Below, piece after piece: positions 6,935 to 13,311 of a stretch of 13,311 bases of DNA. The stretch spans positions 1-13,311 of the forward strand of contig JAHENN010000159.1 of assembly GCA_018609665.1 (NCBI GenBank), written 5' to 3'. The translations under genes and the position numbers were made by a program. Position 1 is the stretch's first letter. Every line of letters starts with the position of its first letter. The notes beneath the pieces are model-generated. The model did no database searches and was not told the origin of the DNA. It saw only the letters and a program-made list of their open reading frames with translations. Source of the DNA: Haloarculaceae archaeon (lineage in GTDB: Archaea > Halobacteriota > Halobacteria > Halobacteriales > Haloarculaceae).

Positions 6935-7666
6935 ATGGAACTGCTCGTGGTCGGGGCCGGCGAGATGGGCCGGTGGATCGCCCGCGCCAGCGGCGCCGAC
7001 GCCGTCGCCTTCGCCGACCGCGACCCGGAGGTCGCGCGAGAGGCCGCCGCCGCCGTCGACGGGGCGCGTGCGGTCCCGCTCGACGGCGACGACCGGGTCA
7101 CCGCGGTCTGCATCGCGGTCCCGATGGGGGCCGTTCCCGGGGCGGTCGCCGCCCACGCCGACCGGGCGACGGAGGCGGTGTTCGACGTCTCCGGCGAGAT
7201 GCGCGACTCCGTGGCCGCCCTCCGGGAGCACGCCGACGGCCGCGAGCGCGCGAGCCTCCACCCGCTGTTCTCGGCGGCCAACGCCCCCGGCAACGTCCCC
7301 GTCGTCGTCGACCGCGACGGCCCGGTCCTCCGGGAGTTGCGGGCGACGCTCGAGGCCGCCGGCAACGAGGTGTTCGAGACGACGCCGGGCGAACACGACC
7401 GCGCCATGGAGACGGTCCAGGCGAAGGCCCACACCGCGGTGCTGGCGTACGCCCTGGCCGCCGACGACGTCGACCCGCGGTTCCACACGGCGCTGTCGGC
7501 GCCGCTGGCCGAGCTCGTCGCGGAGGTCACCGACAACACGCCGGCGGTGTACGCCGACATCCAGGAGCGGTTCGACGGCAGCGAGGCCGTCGCCGAGGCC
7601 GCCGCGGCGCTGTCGGCCGCCGACCGCGAGAGCTTCCTCGAGCTGTACGGGGACGCCGACCGATGA
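6935..7666 (+). CDS. tyrA: Prephenate dehydrogenase
   Basis: TyrA oxidatively decarboxylates prephenate to 4-hydroxyphenylpyruvate with NAD(P)+, leading to tyrosine. The 243-residue product has a Rossmann motif GAGEMG at 7-12 directly after the first beta-strand and a CIAVPM strand-turn at 59-64. It also has the family's SLHPLF at 108-112 with its conserved histidine and EHDRAMETVQAKAH at 153-166. It is a compact monofunctional form with no fused chorismate mutase or ACT domain, so no feedback-binding domain is visible. The ATG at 6935 is chosen because the nucleotide-binding strand starts at residue 2 and the TATA-like element is correctly spaced. Its stop overlaps the next start in an ATGA (7663-7666), so the two genes are probably one transcript and translationally coupled. 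It is divergent from tspO. Confidence 0.93.
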   Translation: MELLVVGAGEMGRWIARASGADAVAFADRDPEVAREAAAAVDGARAVPLDGDDRVTAVCIAVPMGAVPGAVAAHADRATEAVFDVSGEMRDSVAALREHADGRERASLHPLFSAANAPGNVPVVVDRDGPVLRELRATLEAAGNEVFETTPGEHDRAMETVQAKAHTAVLAYALAADDVDPRFHTALSAPLAELVAEVTDNTPAVYADIQERFDGSEAVAEAAAALSAADRESFLELYGDADR

Positions 7667-9057
7667 CCGACGTCGAGGCCATCCTCGAGAACGCCCGCTA
7701 CCTGCGGGAGGTCCGACCGGTCGACCCCGAGGAGATCTACGAGTACGTCGAGGAGCGGCCGCACCCGGCGGTCGTCCGCCGGACGCTCCGGGAGCACGCC
7801 TTCGAGCTGGGGCTCCGGGAGCGGGCCGACGGAACCTTCGTTCCCGTCGAGTCCGGCGCCGTCGAGCCAGCCTTCGGCTGCGTCGAGGCGTTCCCGCCGG
7901 CGCACGGCCGCCGGTTCGAGGAGCTGCTCGTCGACCGCTACGGGGCCGGCTGGCCGGAGAGCGACGCCGGCGACCGCCTCCGGGGGCGCATCGACCGGCT
8001 GAAGGAGGCGTACTTCGCCGACGAGGCCGTGACCTACGACGCCGACACCGCCGCCGCCTACGGCCTCTACCACCTGCCGGACTACCACGCGGCCGTCCAG
8101 TACGTCCTCGACGAGCTCGGGCGGGCGGGGCTGCTCGACCGCCGGCTCCGGGTGCTGGACGTCGGCGCCGGGACCGGCGGCCCGGCGCTCGGGCTCCACG
8201 ACTACCTCCCCGAGGAGACGCTCGTCGACTACGACGCCGTCGAGCCGAGCGCGGCCGCCGACGTCCTCGAGGAGATGCTCGCGGCGACGCGGCCGTCGTT
8301 CGACGTCACGATTCACCGCGAGACGGCGGAGGCCTTCGACCCCGACGACGGCTACGACCTCGTGCTCTTCGGCAACGTCCTCTCCGAACTCGAGGCGCCG
8401 GTCGACGTCGCCGCGCGCTACCTCGACGCTCTCGCCGACGACGGGACGCTGCTCGCGCTGTCGCCGGCCGAGGAGCGGACGGCGACGCGGCTCCGGGCCG
8501 TCGAGCGGGACCTCCTCGAGCGCCGGCCGGCGGCGACGGTGTACGCCCCGACGGTCCGGCTGTGGCCCGACGCGGCGCCGGACGACCGCGGCTGGACGTT
8601 CCGCCGGGAGCCGGACCTCGAGACGCCGGCGTTCCAGCGGCGGCTCGACGAGGCCGCCGACGGCGACGGCACCTACGTCAACGTCGACGTCCAGTTCGCC
8701 TACGCCCTCGTCCGGACGGACGGCCGCCGCGCGGTCGCCTACGACCCCGACCCCGGCTCGGTCGCGCGGATGGCCGACATGGACGACCACGTCACCGAGC
8801 GGGTCGACCTCGTCGGCCTGAAGCTGTCGCCGAATCTCGCCGAGGCGGGCAACCCGCTGTTCAAGATCGGCGACGGCTCTCAGAGCGTCGACCACTACGC
8901 CGTCCTCGCGCGGGAGTCGGCGCTGAACGAGGCGCTGGCCCGGGCGCCGTACGGCGCGCTGCTGCGGTTCGAGAACGCCCTGGTGCTGTGGAACGACGAC
9001 GAGGCGGCGTACAACGTGGTGGTCGACCCGGAGACGGTCGTCGACCGGCTCGGCTGA
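7663..9057 (+). CDS. Rsm22-like (PF09243-type) SAM-dependent methyltransferase family protein
   Basis: The 464-residue product starts in the ATGA overlap with tyrA. Residues 1-130 form a helical N-terminal region. HLPDYHAAVQYVLDEL (137-152) followed by the SAM-binding motif VLDVGAGTGG (164-173) and DYDAVEPS (189-196) is the pattern of the Rsm22/METTL17 family, which acts on small ribosomal subunits in mitochondria and bacteria. FGNVLSEL (236-243) is motif-IV-like. The stretch YAPTVRLWPDAAPDDRGWTF (294-313) aligns in position with the family's APCPH-x-x-CP...WC region, but the cysteines that bind an Fe-S cluster in METTL17 are absent. The whole protein has one cysteine (Cys73). Residues from about 375 form a strand-rich C-terminal domain, possibly OB-like. 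A role in ribosome assembly or rRNA modification is inference from the family. The pairing with tyrA does not explain it. Confidence 0.8.
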   Translation: MTDVEAILENARYLREVRPVDPEEIYEYVEERPHPAVVRRTLREHAFELGLRERADGTFVPVESGAVEPAFGCVEAFPPAHGRRFEELLVDRYGAGWPESDAGDRLRGRIDRLKEAYFADEAVTYDADTAAAYGLYHLPDYHAAVQYVLDELGRAGLLDRRLRVLDVGAGTGGPALGLHDYLPEETLVDYDAVEPSAAADVLEEMLAATRPSFDVTIHRETAEAFDPDDGYDLVLFGNVLSELEAPVDVAARYLDALADDGTLLALSPAEERTATRLRAVERDLLERRPAATVYAPTVRLWPDAAPDDRGWTFRREPDLETPAFQRRLDEAADGDGTYVNVDVQFAYALVRTDGRRAVAYDPDPGSVARMADMDDHVTERVDLVGLKLSPNLAEAGNPLFKIGDGSQSVDHYAVLARESALNEALARAPYGALLRFENALVLWNDDEAAYNVVVDPETVVDRLG

Positions 9058-9110
9058 CCGTCCCCGGAGCGGCGGGCCCGCGTGTGTCGGAGCGACCCTG
9101 GTGCGGTGAA

Positions 9111-9117
9111 CTTTTGC
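9111..9117 (+). promoter_or_regulatory. TATA-like element of surE
   Basis: CTTTTGC is centred about 26 bp before the surE ATG at 9140, so surE probably has its own leaderless promoter instead of being read through from the upstream operon. Confidence 0.5.
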
Positions 9118-9139
9118 GAACGCCAGCCCCACCACAGAC

Positions 9140-9916
9140 ATGGAAATTCTCCTCACGAACGACGACGGCGTCGACGCCGTCGGCCTCCGGGCGCTGCACG
9201 ACGCCCTCGCCGACGGCAACGACGTGACGGCCGTGGCGCCGGCGGACGACCAGAGCGCCGTCGGGCGACAGCTCTCCCACGAGGTCGCGATTCACGACCA
9301 CGAGCTCGGCTACGCGGTCGAGGGGACGCCGGCCGACTGCGTGGTCGCCGGCCTCGAGGCGCTGGGGCTCGACCCCGAGCTGGTCGTCGCGGGCTGCAAC
9401 CGCGGCGCCAACCTCGGCGAGTACGTCCTCGGGCGGTCGGGGACGGTGTCGGCGGCCGTCGAGGCGGCGTTCTTCGGCGTTCCGGCCGTCGCAGCGTCGG
9501 TCTATTTCCCCGCCGGCGACGTCGACTTCGCCGACCACGACCCCGACGCCTCCGACTTCGCGGAGGCCGCCCGCGCCGTGGACTACCTCGTCGAGCACGC
9601 CCCCGACGCCGGCGTCTTCGAGCACGCCGACTACCTCAACGTCAACGCGCCGCTGCCGTCGGAGACCGGGCCGGCCGAGATGGAGATCACCCGCCCCTCC
9701 CACGTCTACGACATGGACGCCGAGCGGGACGGCGGGAGCGTCCGCATCCGCGACCGCATCTGGGAGCGGATGGCCGAGGGCGACGTCCCGGACTCGGCCG
9801 GCAGCGACCGCCGGGCCGTCGTCGAGGGGCGGGTGAGCGTCTCGCCGCTGACGGCGCCGCACACGACCACGGGGCACGGCGCGCTGGACGGCATCGCCGA
9901 GACGTACGGCGGGTAG
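9140..9916 (+). CDS. surE: 5'/3'-nucleotidase SurE
   Basis: SurE is a divalent-metal phosphatase that hydrolyses nucleoside 5'- and 3'-monophosphates. The 258-residue product fits the family length. The metal-binding set is visible: Asp8 and Asp9 in LLTNDDG, Ser39 in DDQSAVG, and Asn87 in AGCNRGANLG. EGTPADCVVAGL (61-72) and GRSGTVSAAVEAAFFGVPAVAAS (98-120) are the other SurE blocks. The usual SGIN is replaced by AGCN, but the metal-binding Asn is kept. The ATG at 9140 places MEILLTNDDG exactly at the family N-terminus and sits 26 bp after a TATA-like element. It follows the Rsm22-like gene by 82 bp and precedes the AAC(3)-family gene by 37 bp on the same strand. Confidence 0.96.
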   Translation: MEILLTNDDGVDAVGLRALHDALADGNDVTAVAPADDQSAVGRQLSHEVAIHDHELGYAVEGTPADCVVAGLEALGLDPELVVAGCNRGANLGEYVLGRSGTVSAAVEAAFFGVPAVAASVYFPAGDVDFADHDPDASDFAEAARAVDYLVEHAPDAGVFEHADYLNVNAPLPSETGPAEMEITRPSHVYDMDAERDGGSVRIRDRIWERMAEGDVPDSAGSDRRAVVEGRVSVSPLTAPHTTTGHGALDGIAETYGG

Positions 9917-9924
9917 GCGACACG

Positions 9925-9932
9925 CCTTTCTC
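9925..9932 (+). promoter_or_regulatory. TATA-like element of the AAC(3)-family gene
   Basis: CCTTTCTC lies in the 37-bp gap after the surE stop and is centred about 26 bp before the ATG at 9954, suggesting a separate leaderless transcript. Confidence 0.45.
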
Positions 9933-9953
9933 CCCGAGCGCCGACCGTCGGGC

Positions 9954-10760
9954 ATGGGCGAACGCGAGGCCATCGAGGCGGTCGAGGAGCCGGTCACCGC
10001 CGACGCCATCGTCGCGGACCTGCGCGAACTGGGGGTGACGCCGGGCGAGACGCTGCTGGTGCACTCGTCGCTGCGGTCGCTCGGGTGGGTCGCCGGCGGC
10101 GCACAGGCGGTCGCCGAGGCGCTCCAGCGGGCCGTCGGCACCGACGGGACCGTCGTGGCCCCGACGTTCACCGCACAGTACTCCGACCCGTCGGTCTGGT
10201 CGAACCCGCCCGTCCCCGACTCGTGGGTCGACGGAATGGCCGACCGGCTCCCCGCCTTCCGGCCGGCCGTCACCCCCTCCCGCGGCGTGGGCGCGGTCCC
10301 GGAGTGTCTCCGGACGTTCCCGGCCGCCGTCCGGAGCCGCCACCCGGAGTTCTCCTTCGCCGCCGCGGGCGCCGACGCCGAGGCCGTCGTCGCCGACCAC
10401 CCGTACGGCCACGGCCTCGGCGAGGGGTCGCCGCTCGCCGAGATCTACGACCGCGGCGGGTCGGTGCTGCTGCTCGGCGTCGGCCACGAGGTCGACACGT
10501 CGCTGCACCTCGCCGAACACCGGGCCGACATCGACGAGGGGCGGGTGCACCGTCGCGCGCCGGTCCGCCGGGACGGCGACCGCGAGATGGTGAGCTACGA
10601 GGACATCGCGATGTCGACCGACGACTTCCCGGCGGTCGGCACGGCGTTCGAACGCGCGGTCGGCGCCCGCGAGGGGCCGGTCGGCGCCGCCGACGCGACG
10701 CTGCTCGACCAGCCGGCGCTCGTCGACTTCGCCGTCGACTGGTTCGAGGCCAACCGCTGA
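9954..10760 (+). CDS. AAC(3)-family N-acetyltransferase
   Basis: The 268-residue product belongs to the aminoglycoside 3-N-acetyltransferase / YokD-like fold family, which transfers acetyl groups from acetyl-CoA. Diagnostic blocks are LVHSSLRSLGWV (35-46) at the CoA-binding site, TVVAPTFTAQYSDP (66-79), RSRHPEFSFAAAG (127-139), HGLGEGSPLAEIYDRGGSVLLLGVG (153-177) and DTSLHLAEH (181-189) with the catalytic-type histidine. Length is normal and no key block is missing. The ATG at 9954 is supported by the TATA-like spacing. The physiological substrate cannot be read from sequence. Chromosomal family members are widespread and need not confer resistance, and nothing around it suggests a mobile or resistance context. 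A perfect hairpin follows the stop at once. Confidence 0.92.
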   Translation: MGEREAIEAVEEPVTADAIVADLRELGVTPGETLLVHSSLRSLGWVAGGAQAVAEALQRAVGTDGTVVAPTFTAQYSDPSVWSNPPVPDSWVDGMADRLPAFRPAVTPSRGVGAVPECLRTFPAAVRSRHPEFSFAAAGADAEAVVADHPYGHGLGEGSPLAEIYDRGGSVLLLGVGHEVDTSLHLAEHRADIDEGRVHRRAPVRRDGDREMVSYEDIAMSTDDFPAVGTAFERAVGAREGPVGAADATLLDQPALVDFAVDWFEANR

Positions 10761-10775
10761 CCCGGTCGAACCGGG
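10761..10775 (+). terminator. Perfect hairpin after the AAC(3)-family gene
   Basis: CCCGGT-CGA-ACCGGG (6-bp stem, 3-base loop) begins at the base after the TGA. There is no T tract behind it (AGATACACC follows), so a role in termination or transcript-end protection is only possible. Confidence 0.35.
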
Positions 10776-10784
10776 AGATACACC
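10776..10784 (+). promoter_or_regulatory. TATA-like element before the carbonic anhydrase remnant
   Basis: AGATACACC is centred about 29 bp before the remnant's ATG at 10809, the normal leaderless spacing. It is probably the surviving promoter of the decayed gene. Confidence 0.3.
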
Positions 10785-10808
10785 GGCTCCTCGGCCGGAA
10801 TCACTACC

Positions 10809-11390
10809 ATGGACGACATCCCGGGAACCGCTGTCGGGCGACGCCGACCACGCGGCGGCCTTCGAGGACCGGGTCGGCAGCCGCCAGAGCGGCCAACGGC
10901 CCGACGTCGTTGCGGTCTGCCGTTCCGACTCGCGGGTGCTGCAGGACCACATCTGGGGAAACGACGCTCCCGGCCGGGCGCTCACCTGCGGTAACATCGG
11001 CAACCGGGTCGTCCAGCGGACCGCCGGCGGCGAGGCCGTCTCCGGGGACGTCCTCTACCCGCTCGTCCGCGCCGAGACCGACACCGCCGTCGTCGTCGGC
11101 CGCACCGGCTGCGACGCCGTCACGGCGACGTACGACACCCTGAACGGCGGGGTGTCGGACGTCCCCGGCACCGAGCACCGTATCGGGCTTTGGCCCCGCA
11201 TCTGGAGGCCGGCGTCGAGGCGCTGCCGGACGACGTCGGCCGGGCCGGGGCGGTAAACCGCCTCGTCGAGTACGACGTCGACCGCCAGGTGGAGCACCTG
11301 CTCGGCGCGGGGGCGGTGCCGGACGAGACCGGCGTCGGCGGCGCTGTCTACGACTTCCAGAACGTCTACGCCGGCCGCCGCGGAGCAGCC
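10809..11390 (+). pseudogene. Decayed beta-carbonic anhydrase (frameshifted, zinc ligands lost)
   Basis: Beta-class carbonic anhydrases hydrate CO2 at a Cys-His-Cys zinc site. Here the family sequence is spread over frames. ATG 10809 starts MDDI in one frame; a shift near 10823 gives EPLSGDADHAAAFEDRV and on to HRIGL. A one-base loss near 11190 (GGGCTTTGGCC) moves the rest, APHLEAGVEALPDDVG to AVYDFQNVYAG, into a third segment. The active site is also broken. The first zinc Cys of the C-S-D-S-R motif is Arg (codon 10921-10923, CRSDSR), and the His of H-T-G-C-G is Arg (codon 11101-11103, RTGCDA). Only the last Cys remains. GNDAPGRALTCGNIGNRVVQ and SGDVLYPL are well kept, so decay is fairly recent. 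The C-terminus is missing and the frame passes into HPP-family sequence. Ligand loss makes sequencing error an insufficient explanation. Confidence 0.85.
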
Positions 11391-11743
11391 CGGGTCTGCC
11401 GCGTCGGCGGCCACCGCCTCGGTGCCGTCGCCGGCCTCCCCGCGTACGCGGTCGTCGCCCCGGAGGTCGTCATCACGGCGACGCCGGCGGCAGTGTCGGT
11501 CGCGGGCGCCGGGCTGGTCGCGAGCGGCGTGCTGTCGGTCGTCGCAACGAGTCGGGGACGGTCGCGACCGACACCGTTCACCCGCCAGCGTGTGCGACGA
11601 CGCTCATCGTCTCGCCGGGGCCGCTGTCGACGCTGCTGGAGGTGGCGACCATCTTCGTCGGCGTCGTCTTGGCGGCGGTTCACGCGGGCATCCTGGCCGG
11701 CTTCGGGGCGGTCGCCGGCGTCGACGGCGACGACGGGGCGTGA
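11391..11743 (+). pseudogene. C-terminal remnant of an HPP-family membrane protein
   Basis: The frame of the carbonic anhydrase remnant continues into RVGGHRLGAVAGLPAYAVV, followed by a hydrophobic PAAVSVAGAGLVASGVLSVVA. A one-base deletion near 11545 then shifts the frame, and NESGTVATDTVHPPACATTLIV follows, with the family-defining His-Pro-Pro at 11579-11587. A long hydrophobic segment (STLLEVATIFVGVVLAAVHAG, coded by about 11627-11690) and a TGA at 11741-11743 complete it. HPP proteins are four-helix membrane proteins, some linked to nitrite transport. The first helices and the start are absent, so this is the back half only. The carbonic anhydrase boundary cannot be fixed better than about 11380-11405. 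It converges on tmcA, whose stop codon is 10 bp away. Family assignment rests on the HPPACATTL motif and helix pattern. Confidence 0.7.
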
Positions 11744-11753
11744 CTTTGCACGG

Positions 11754-13311
11754 TCACCGGTAGCGGTCGGCCTCCTCGCGGGCGACGTCGCCGCCGTAGC
11801 GGTCGACGAGCGGCCGGTAGGCGTCGCCGAGGGCGCGCATGCAGCTCCGCTCGGAGACGTAGCCCAGGTCGTCGGCGGTCTCCGCCCAGGGGCGGACCTG
11901 CAGCACCTTCCGGACGAGCAGCCGCTCGGCGTCGGCGTCGAGCGACGTCCCCTCGAACAGCGCCCGCAGCGCCAGCCGGCGGAACGGCCGCGGCGCGGTG
12001 TCGTACAGCCCGGGGCCGTAGGCGGCGCCGGCGACGGTGCGCCACTCGGCGGCCGACAGGTCGACGGGGACGGTCCCGCCGGCGGCCGCGAGGGCGCCGC
12101 GGACGACGTCGGGGTCGGCGTCGTCGAGGGCGTCGGCCAGGACGCTCCCGATCCGGCGCCGGAACCACGCCGTGTGCCGGTCGGCCAGCGCCTCGCCGGC
12201 CGGCGACAGCGGCCGGAGCATCAGCGCCGAGTACTCGCCGCTGTCGTCGTTGCGGGTCGTCGAGAGGTGGACCGTCCGGTAGCCGTTGGCCCGCCAGAAC
12301 TCCAGCAGCTCCGGCGTGGCGCCGTAGCCGACGCAGAGGTAGTCGACGGCGTCGGCCCGGGTCGCGGCGTCGCGGCTCACGGCGGCGTCGCCGCCATCGG
12401 AGTCGAACTCCGCCTCGACCGCCGACAGCAGCGCCGACCCGAGCCCGCGGGACCGGACGGCCCGGTGGGTGGCGATCCGCATCACCCGCAGCCCGACCGG
12501 GACGGCCGCCTCGGGGTCTCGCAGCTGGCTCGTCAGCACGTCCGGCAGCATGTTGCCGCGGACGCGGCCGCCCTCGTACATCTCGCGGCGCGTCGCCGCC
12601 GGGAGGCCGCCCTCCCGGGCCAGCAGGGCGACGGAGACGAGGTGGCCGTCGACGGTCAGCCCGCGGACCGCGATGTTGGGCGCGTCGAGCAGCCGCGCGA
12701 GGTCGTCGGGTTCGGTCCGGTAGTGGGCCTCGACCAGCAGGCCGAACGCCTCCCGGAGGCGGTTCTCGTCGGCCGCCAGCGCGGCGGGGTCGAGCCGCTC
12801 GTAGGTCGCCGCGTCGGGGTCGGCGCCGGCGACCAGCGGCTCGACGGCCGGCCGGGCGTCCAGCATGAGCGCCCGGAACAGCCACACCTCGACGGGGTCG
12901 GCCGGGGCGTACCGGATCGGCGTCGCGAGGTCGACGTCGGTCACCTCGCGGGCGGCCTCGAGGCGGCCGCGGAACCGGACGTCGAAGCCGCGGCCCGACC
13001 CCTCGTAGCCGCGGACCGTCGTCGCGAAGCAGGCCGCCGGCGCGACCGAAAGCAGCGACTCGAGCCGTCGGACCGGGAGCGCGGCGGCCTCGTCGACGAC
13101 GAGGACGTCGGCCGACGACTCCGCGGCGGCCGCCGGCTCGCGGAACCGGACGCGCCCGTCGCCGACGAGTTCGGGGCGGTCGGCCGTCCGGCGGTCGTCG
13201 TCGAGGGCGTCGAGGGCCGACAGCGTCTCCGCGGCCCGGTCGAAGACCGCCGCGGCGTTGCGGTACGCCGGCGCGGTGACGATGACGTCCCGGCCTTCGG
13301 CGGCGAGGGCG
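11754..13311 (-). CDS. tmcA: tRNA(Met) cytidine acetyltransferase TmcA, 5' end outside window
   Basis: TmcA makes N4-acetylcytidine in tRNA, coupling an ATPase/helicase-like module to a GNAT acetyltransferase. The frame is open from the right edge to a TGA (complement of 11754-11756), giving the last 518 residues; full archaeal proteins are usually over 700. In the visible part, residues 68-79 hold the Walker-B region (ADVLVVDEAAALP). TTVRGYEGSGRGF at 97-109 and ATPIRYAPADPVE are family blocks. The GNAT acetyl-CoA motif is RIATHRAVRSRGLGSAL at about 278-294, and YGATPELLEFWRANGY follows. The C-terminal 170 residues are helical, matching the tRNA-binding tail. The GTG whose complement is 12942-12944 is internal, not a start, since helicase-domain sequence continues upstream. 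Walker A lies outside the window. Confidence 0.95.
   Translation of the reverse strand, partial: ALAAEGRDVIVTAPAYRNAAAVFDRAAETLSALDALDDDRRTADRPELVGDGRVRFREPAAAAESSADVLVVDEAAALPVRRLESLLSVAPAACFATTVRGYEGSGRGFDVRFRGRLEAAREVTDVDLATPIRYAPADPVEVWLFRALMLDARPAVEPLVAGADPDAATYERLDPAALAADENRLREAFGLLVEAHYRTEPDDLARLLDAPNIAVRGLTVDGHLVSVALLAREGGLPAATRREMYEGGRVRGNMLPDVLTSQLRDPEAAVPVGLRVMRIATHRAVRSRGLGSALLSAVEAEFDSDGGDAAVSRDAATRADAVDYLCVGYGATPELLEFWRANGYRTVHLSTTRNDDSGEYSALMLRPLSPAGEALADRHTAWFRRRIGSVLADALDDADPDVVRGALAAAGGTVPVDLSAAEWRTVAGAAYGPGLYDTAPRPFRRLALRALFEGTSLDADAERLLVRKVLQVRPWAETADDLGYVSERSCMRALGDAYRPLVDRYGGDVAREEADRYR

Noticed and set aside
6787..9219. 810-residue minus-strand frame antisense to tyrA and the Rsm22-like gene
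   Set aside because: The sequence has no recognisable domain and is Arg/Val/Asp-repetitive, and the opposite strand encodes two conserved proteins with overlapping start and stop.
9954..10760. Acquired aminoglycoside resistance gene
   Set aside because: GC content and codon use match the neighbours, no mobile element or integron feature is nearby, and the family has many chromosomal members of other function.
12942..12944. GTG as the start of an independent acetyltransferase gene
   Set aside because: The frame continues upstream with TmcA helicase-domain motifs (VDEAAALP, TTVRGYEGSGRGF), so the GTG is internal.
1..13311. CRISPR array, insertion sequence or long repeats
   Set aside because: No regularly spaced repeats, transposase motifs or paired terminal inverted repeats were seen; the repetitive look is GC-rich codon usage.

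Overview
This window looks like a stretch of haloarchaeal (class Halobacteria) chromosome. The DNA is very GC-rich and every deduced protein is strongly acidic (Asp/Glu/Ala-rich). Most genes have an AT-rich element about 26-28 bases before the start codon with no Shine-Dalgarno sequence, the arrangement expected for leaderless haloarchaeal transcripts. Several families (a compact TyrA, an archaeal Rsm22-like protein, TmcA) also fit an archaeon. The species cannot be named from this window.

Layout. Positions 3-860 (+) hold the 3' part of an unrecognised, probably exported or surface protein. It converges on aroC (chorismate synthase, 873-2060, -). aroC is divergent from a CBS-less IMP dehydrogenase/GMP reductase family gene (2174-3208, +), which converges on aroA (EPSP synthase, 3309-4619, -). 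aroA is divergent from an M24 Xaa-Pro-type peptidase (4740-5909, +). Next come a fused, truncated VapB-VapC toxin-antitoxin remnant (5919-6212, -) and a TspO/MBR membrane protein (6261-6740, -). tspO is divergent from a two-gene unit of tyrA (prephenate dehydrogenase, 6935-7666) and an Rsm22-like methyltransferase-family gene (7663-9057), which overlap by ATGA. surE (9140-9916) and an AAC(3)-family acetyltransferase (9954-10760) follow, each with its own promoter-like element. The remaining plus-strand DNA is decayed: a frameshifted beta-carbonic anhydrase that has lost zinc ligands (10809 to about 11390) joined directly to the C-terminal half of an HPP-family membrane protein (to 11743). The window ends inside tmcA (tRNA-Met cytidine acetyltransferase, 11754 to beyond 13311, -).

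How the genes relate. aroA and aroC catalyse the last two shikimate steps, EPSP then chorismate. tyrA takes the prephenate derived from chorismate toward tyrosine. The three are near one another but in separate transcription units, mixed with purine interconversion (GuaB/GuaC-like), peptide turnover (M24 peptidase), nucleotide hydrolysis (SurE) and RNA-related genes (Rsm22-like, TmcA). This is mostly housekeeping DNA. The unusual parts are two places where deletion appears to have fused neighbouring genes into non-functional hybrids (vapB::vapC and carbonic anhydrase::HPP), an Rsm22-like protein with almost no cysteine, and the uncertain reaction of the CBS-less IMPDH/GMPR protein. I saw no tRNA, rRNA, CRISPR array or insertion sequence.
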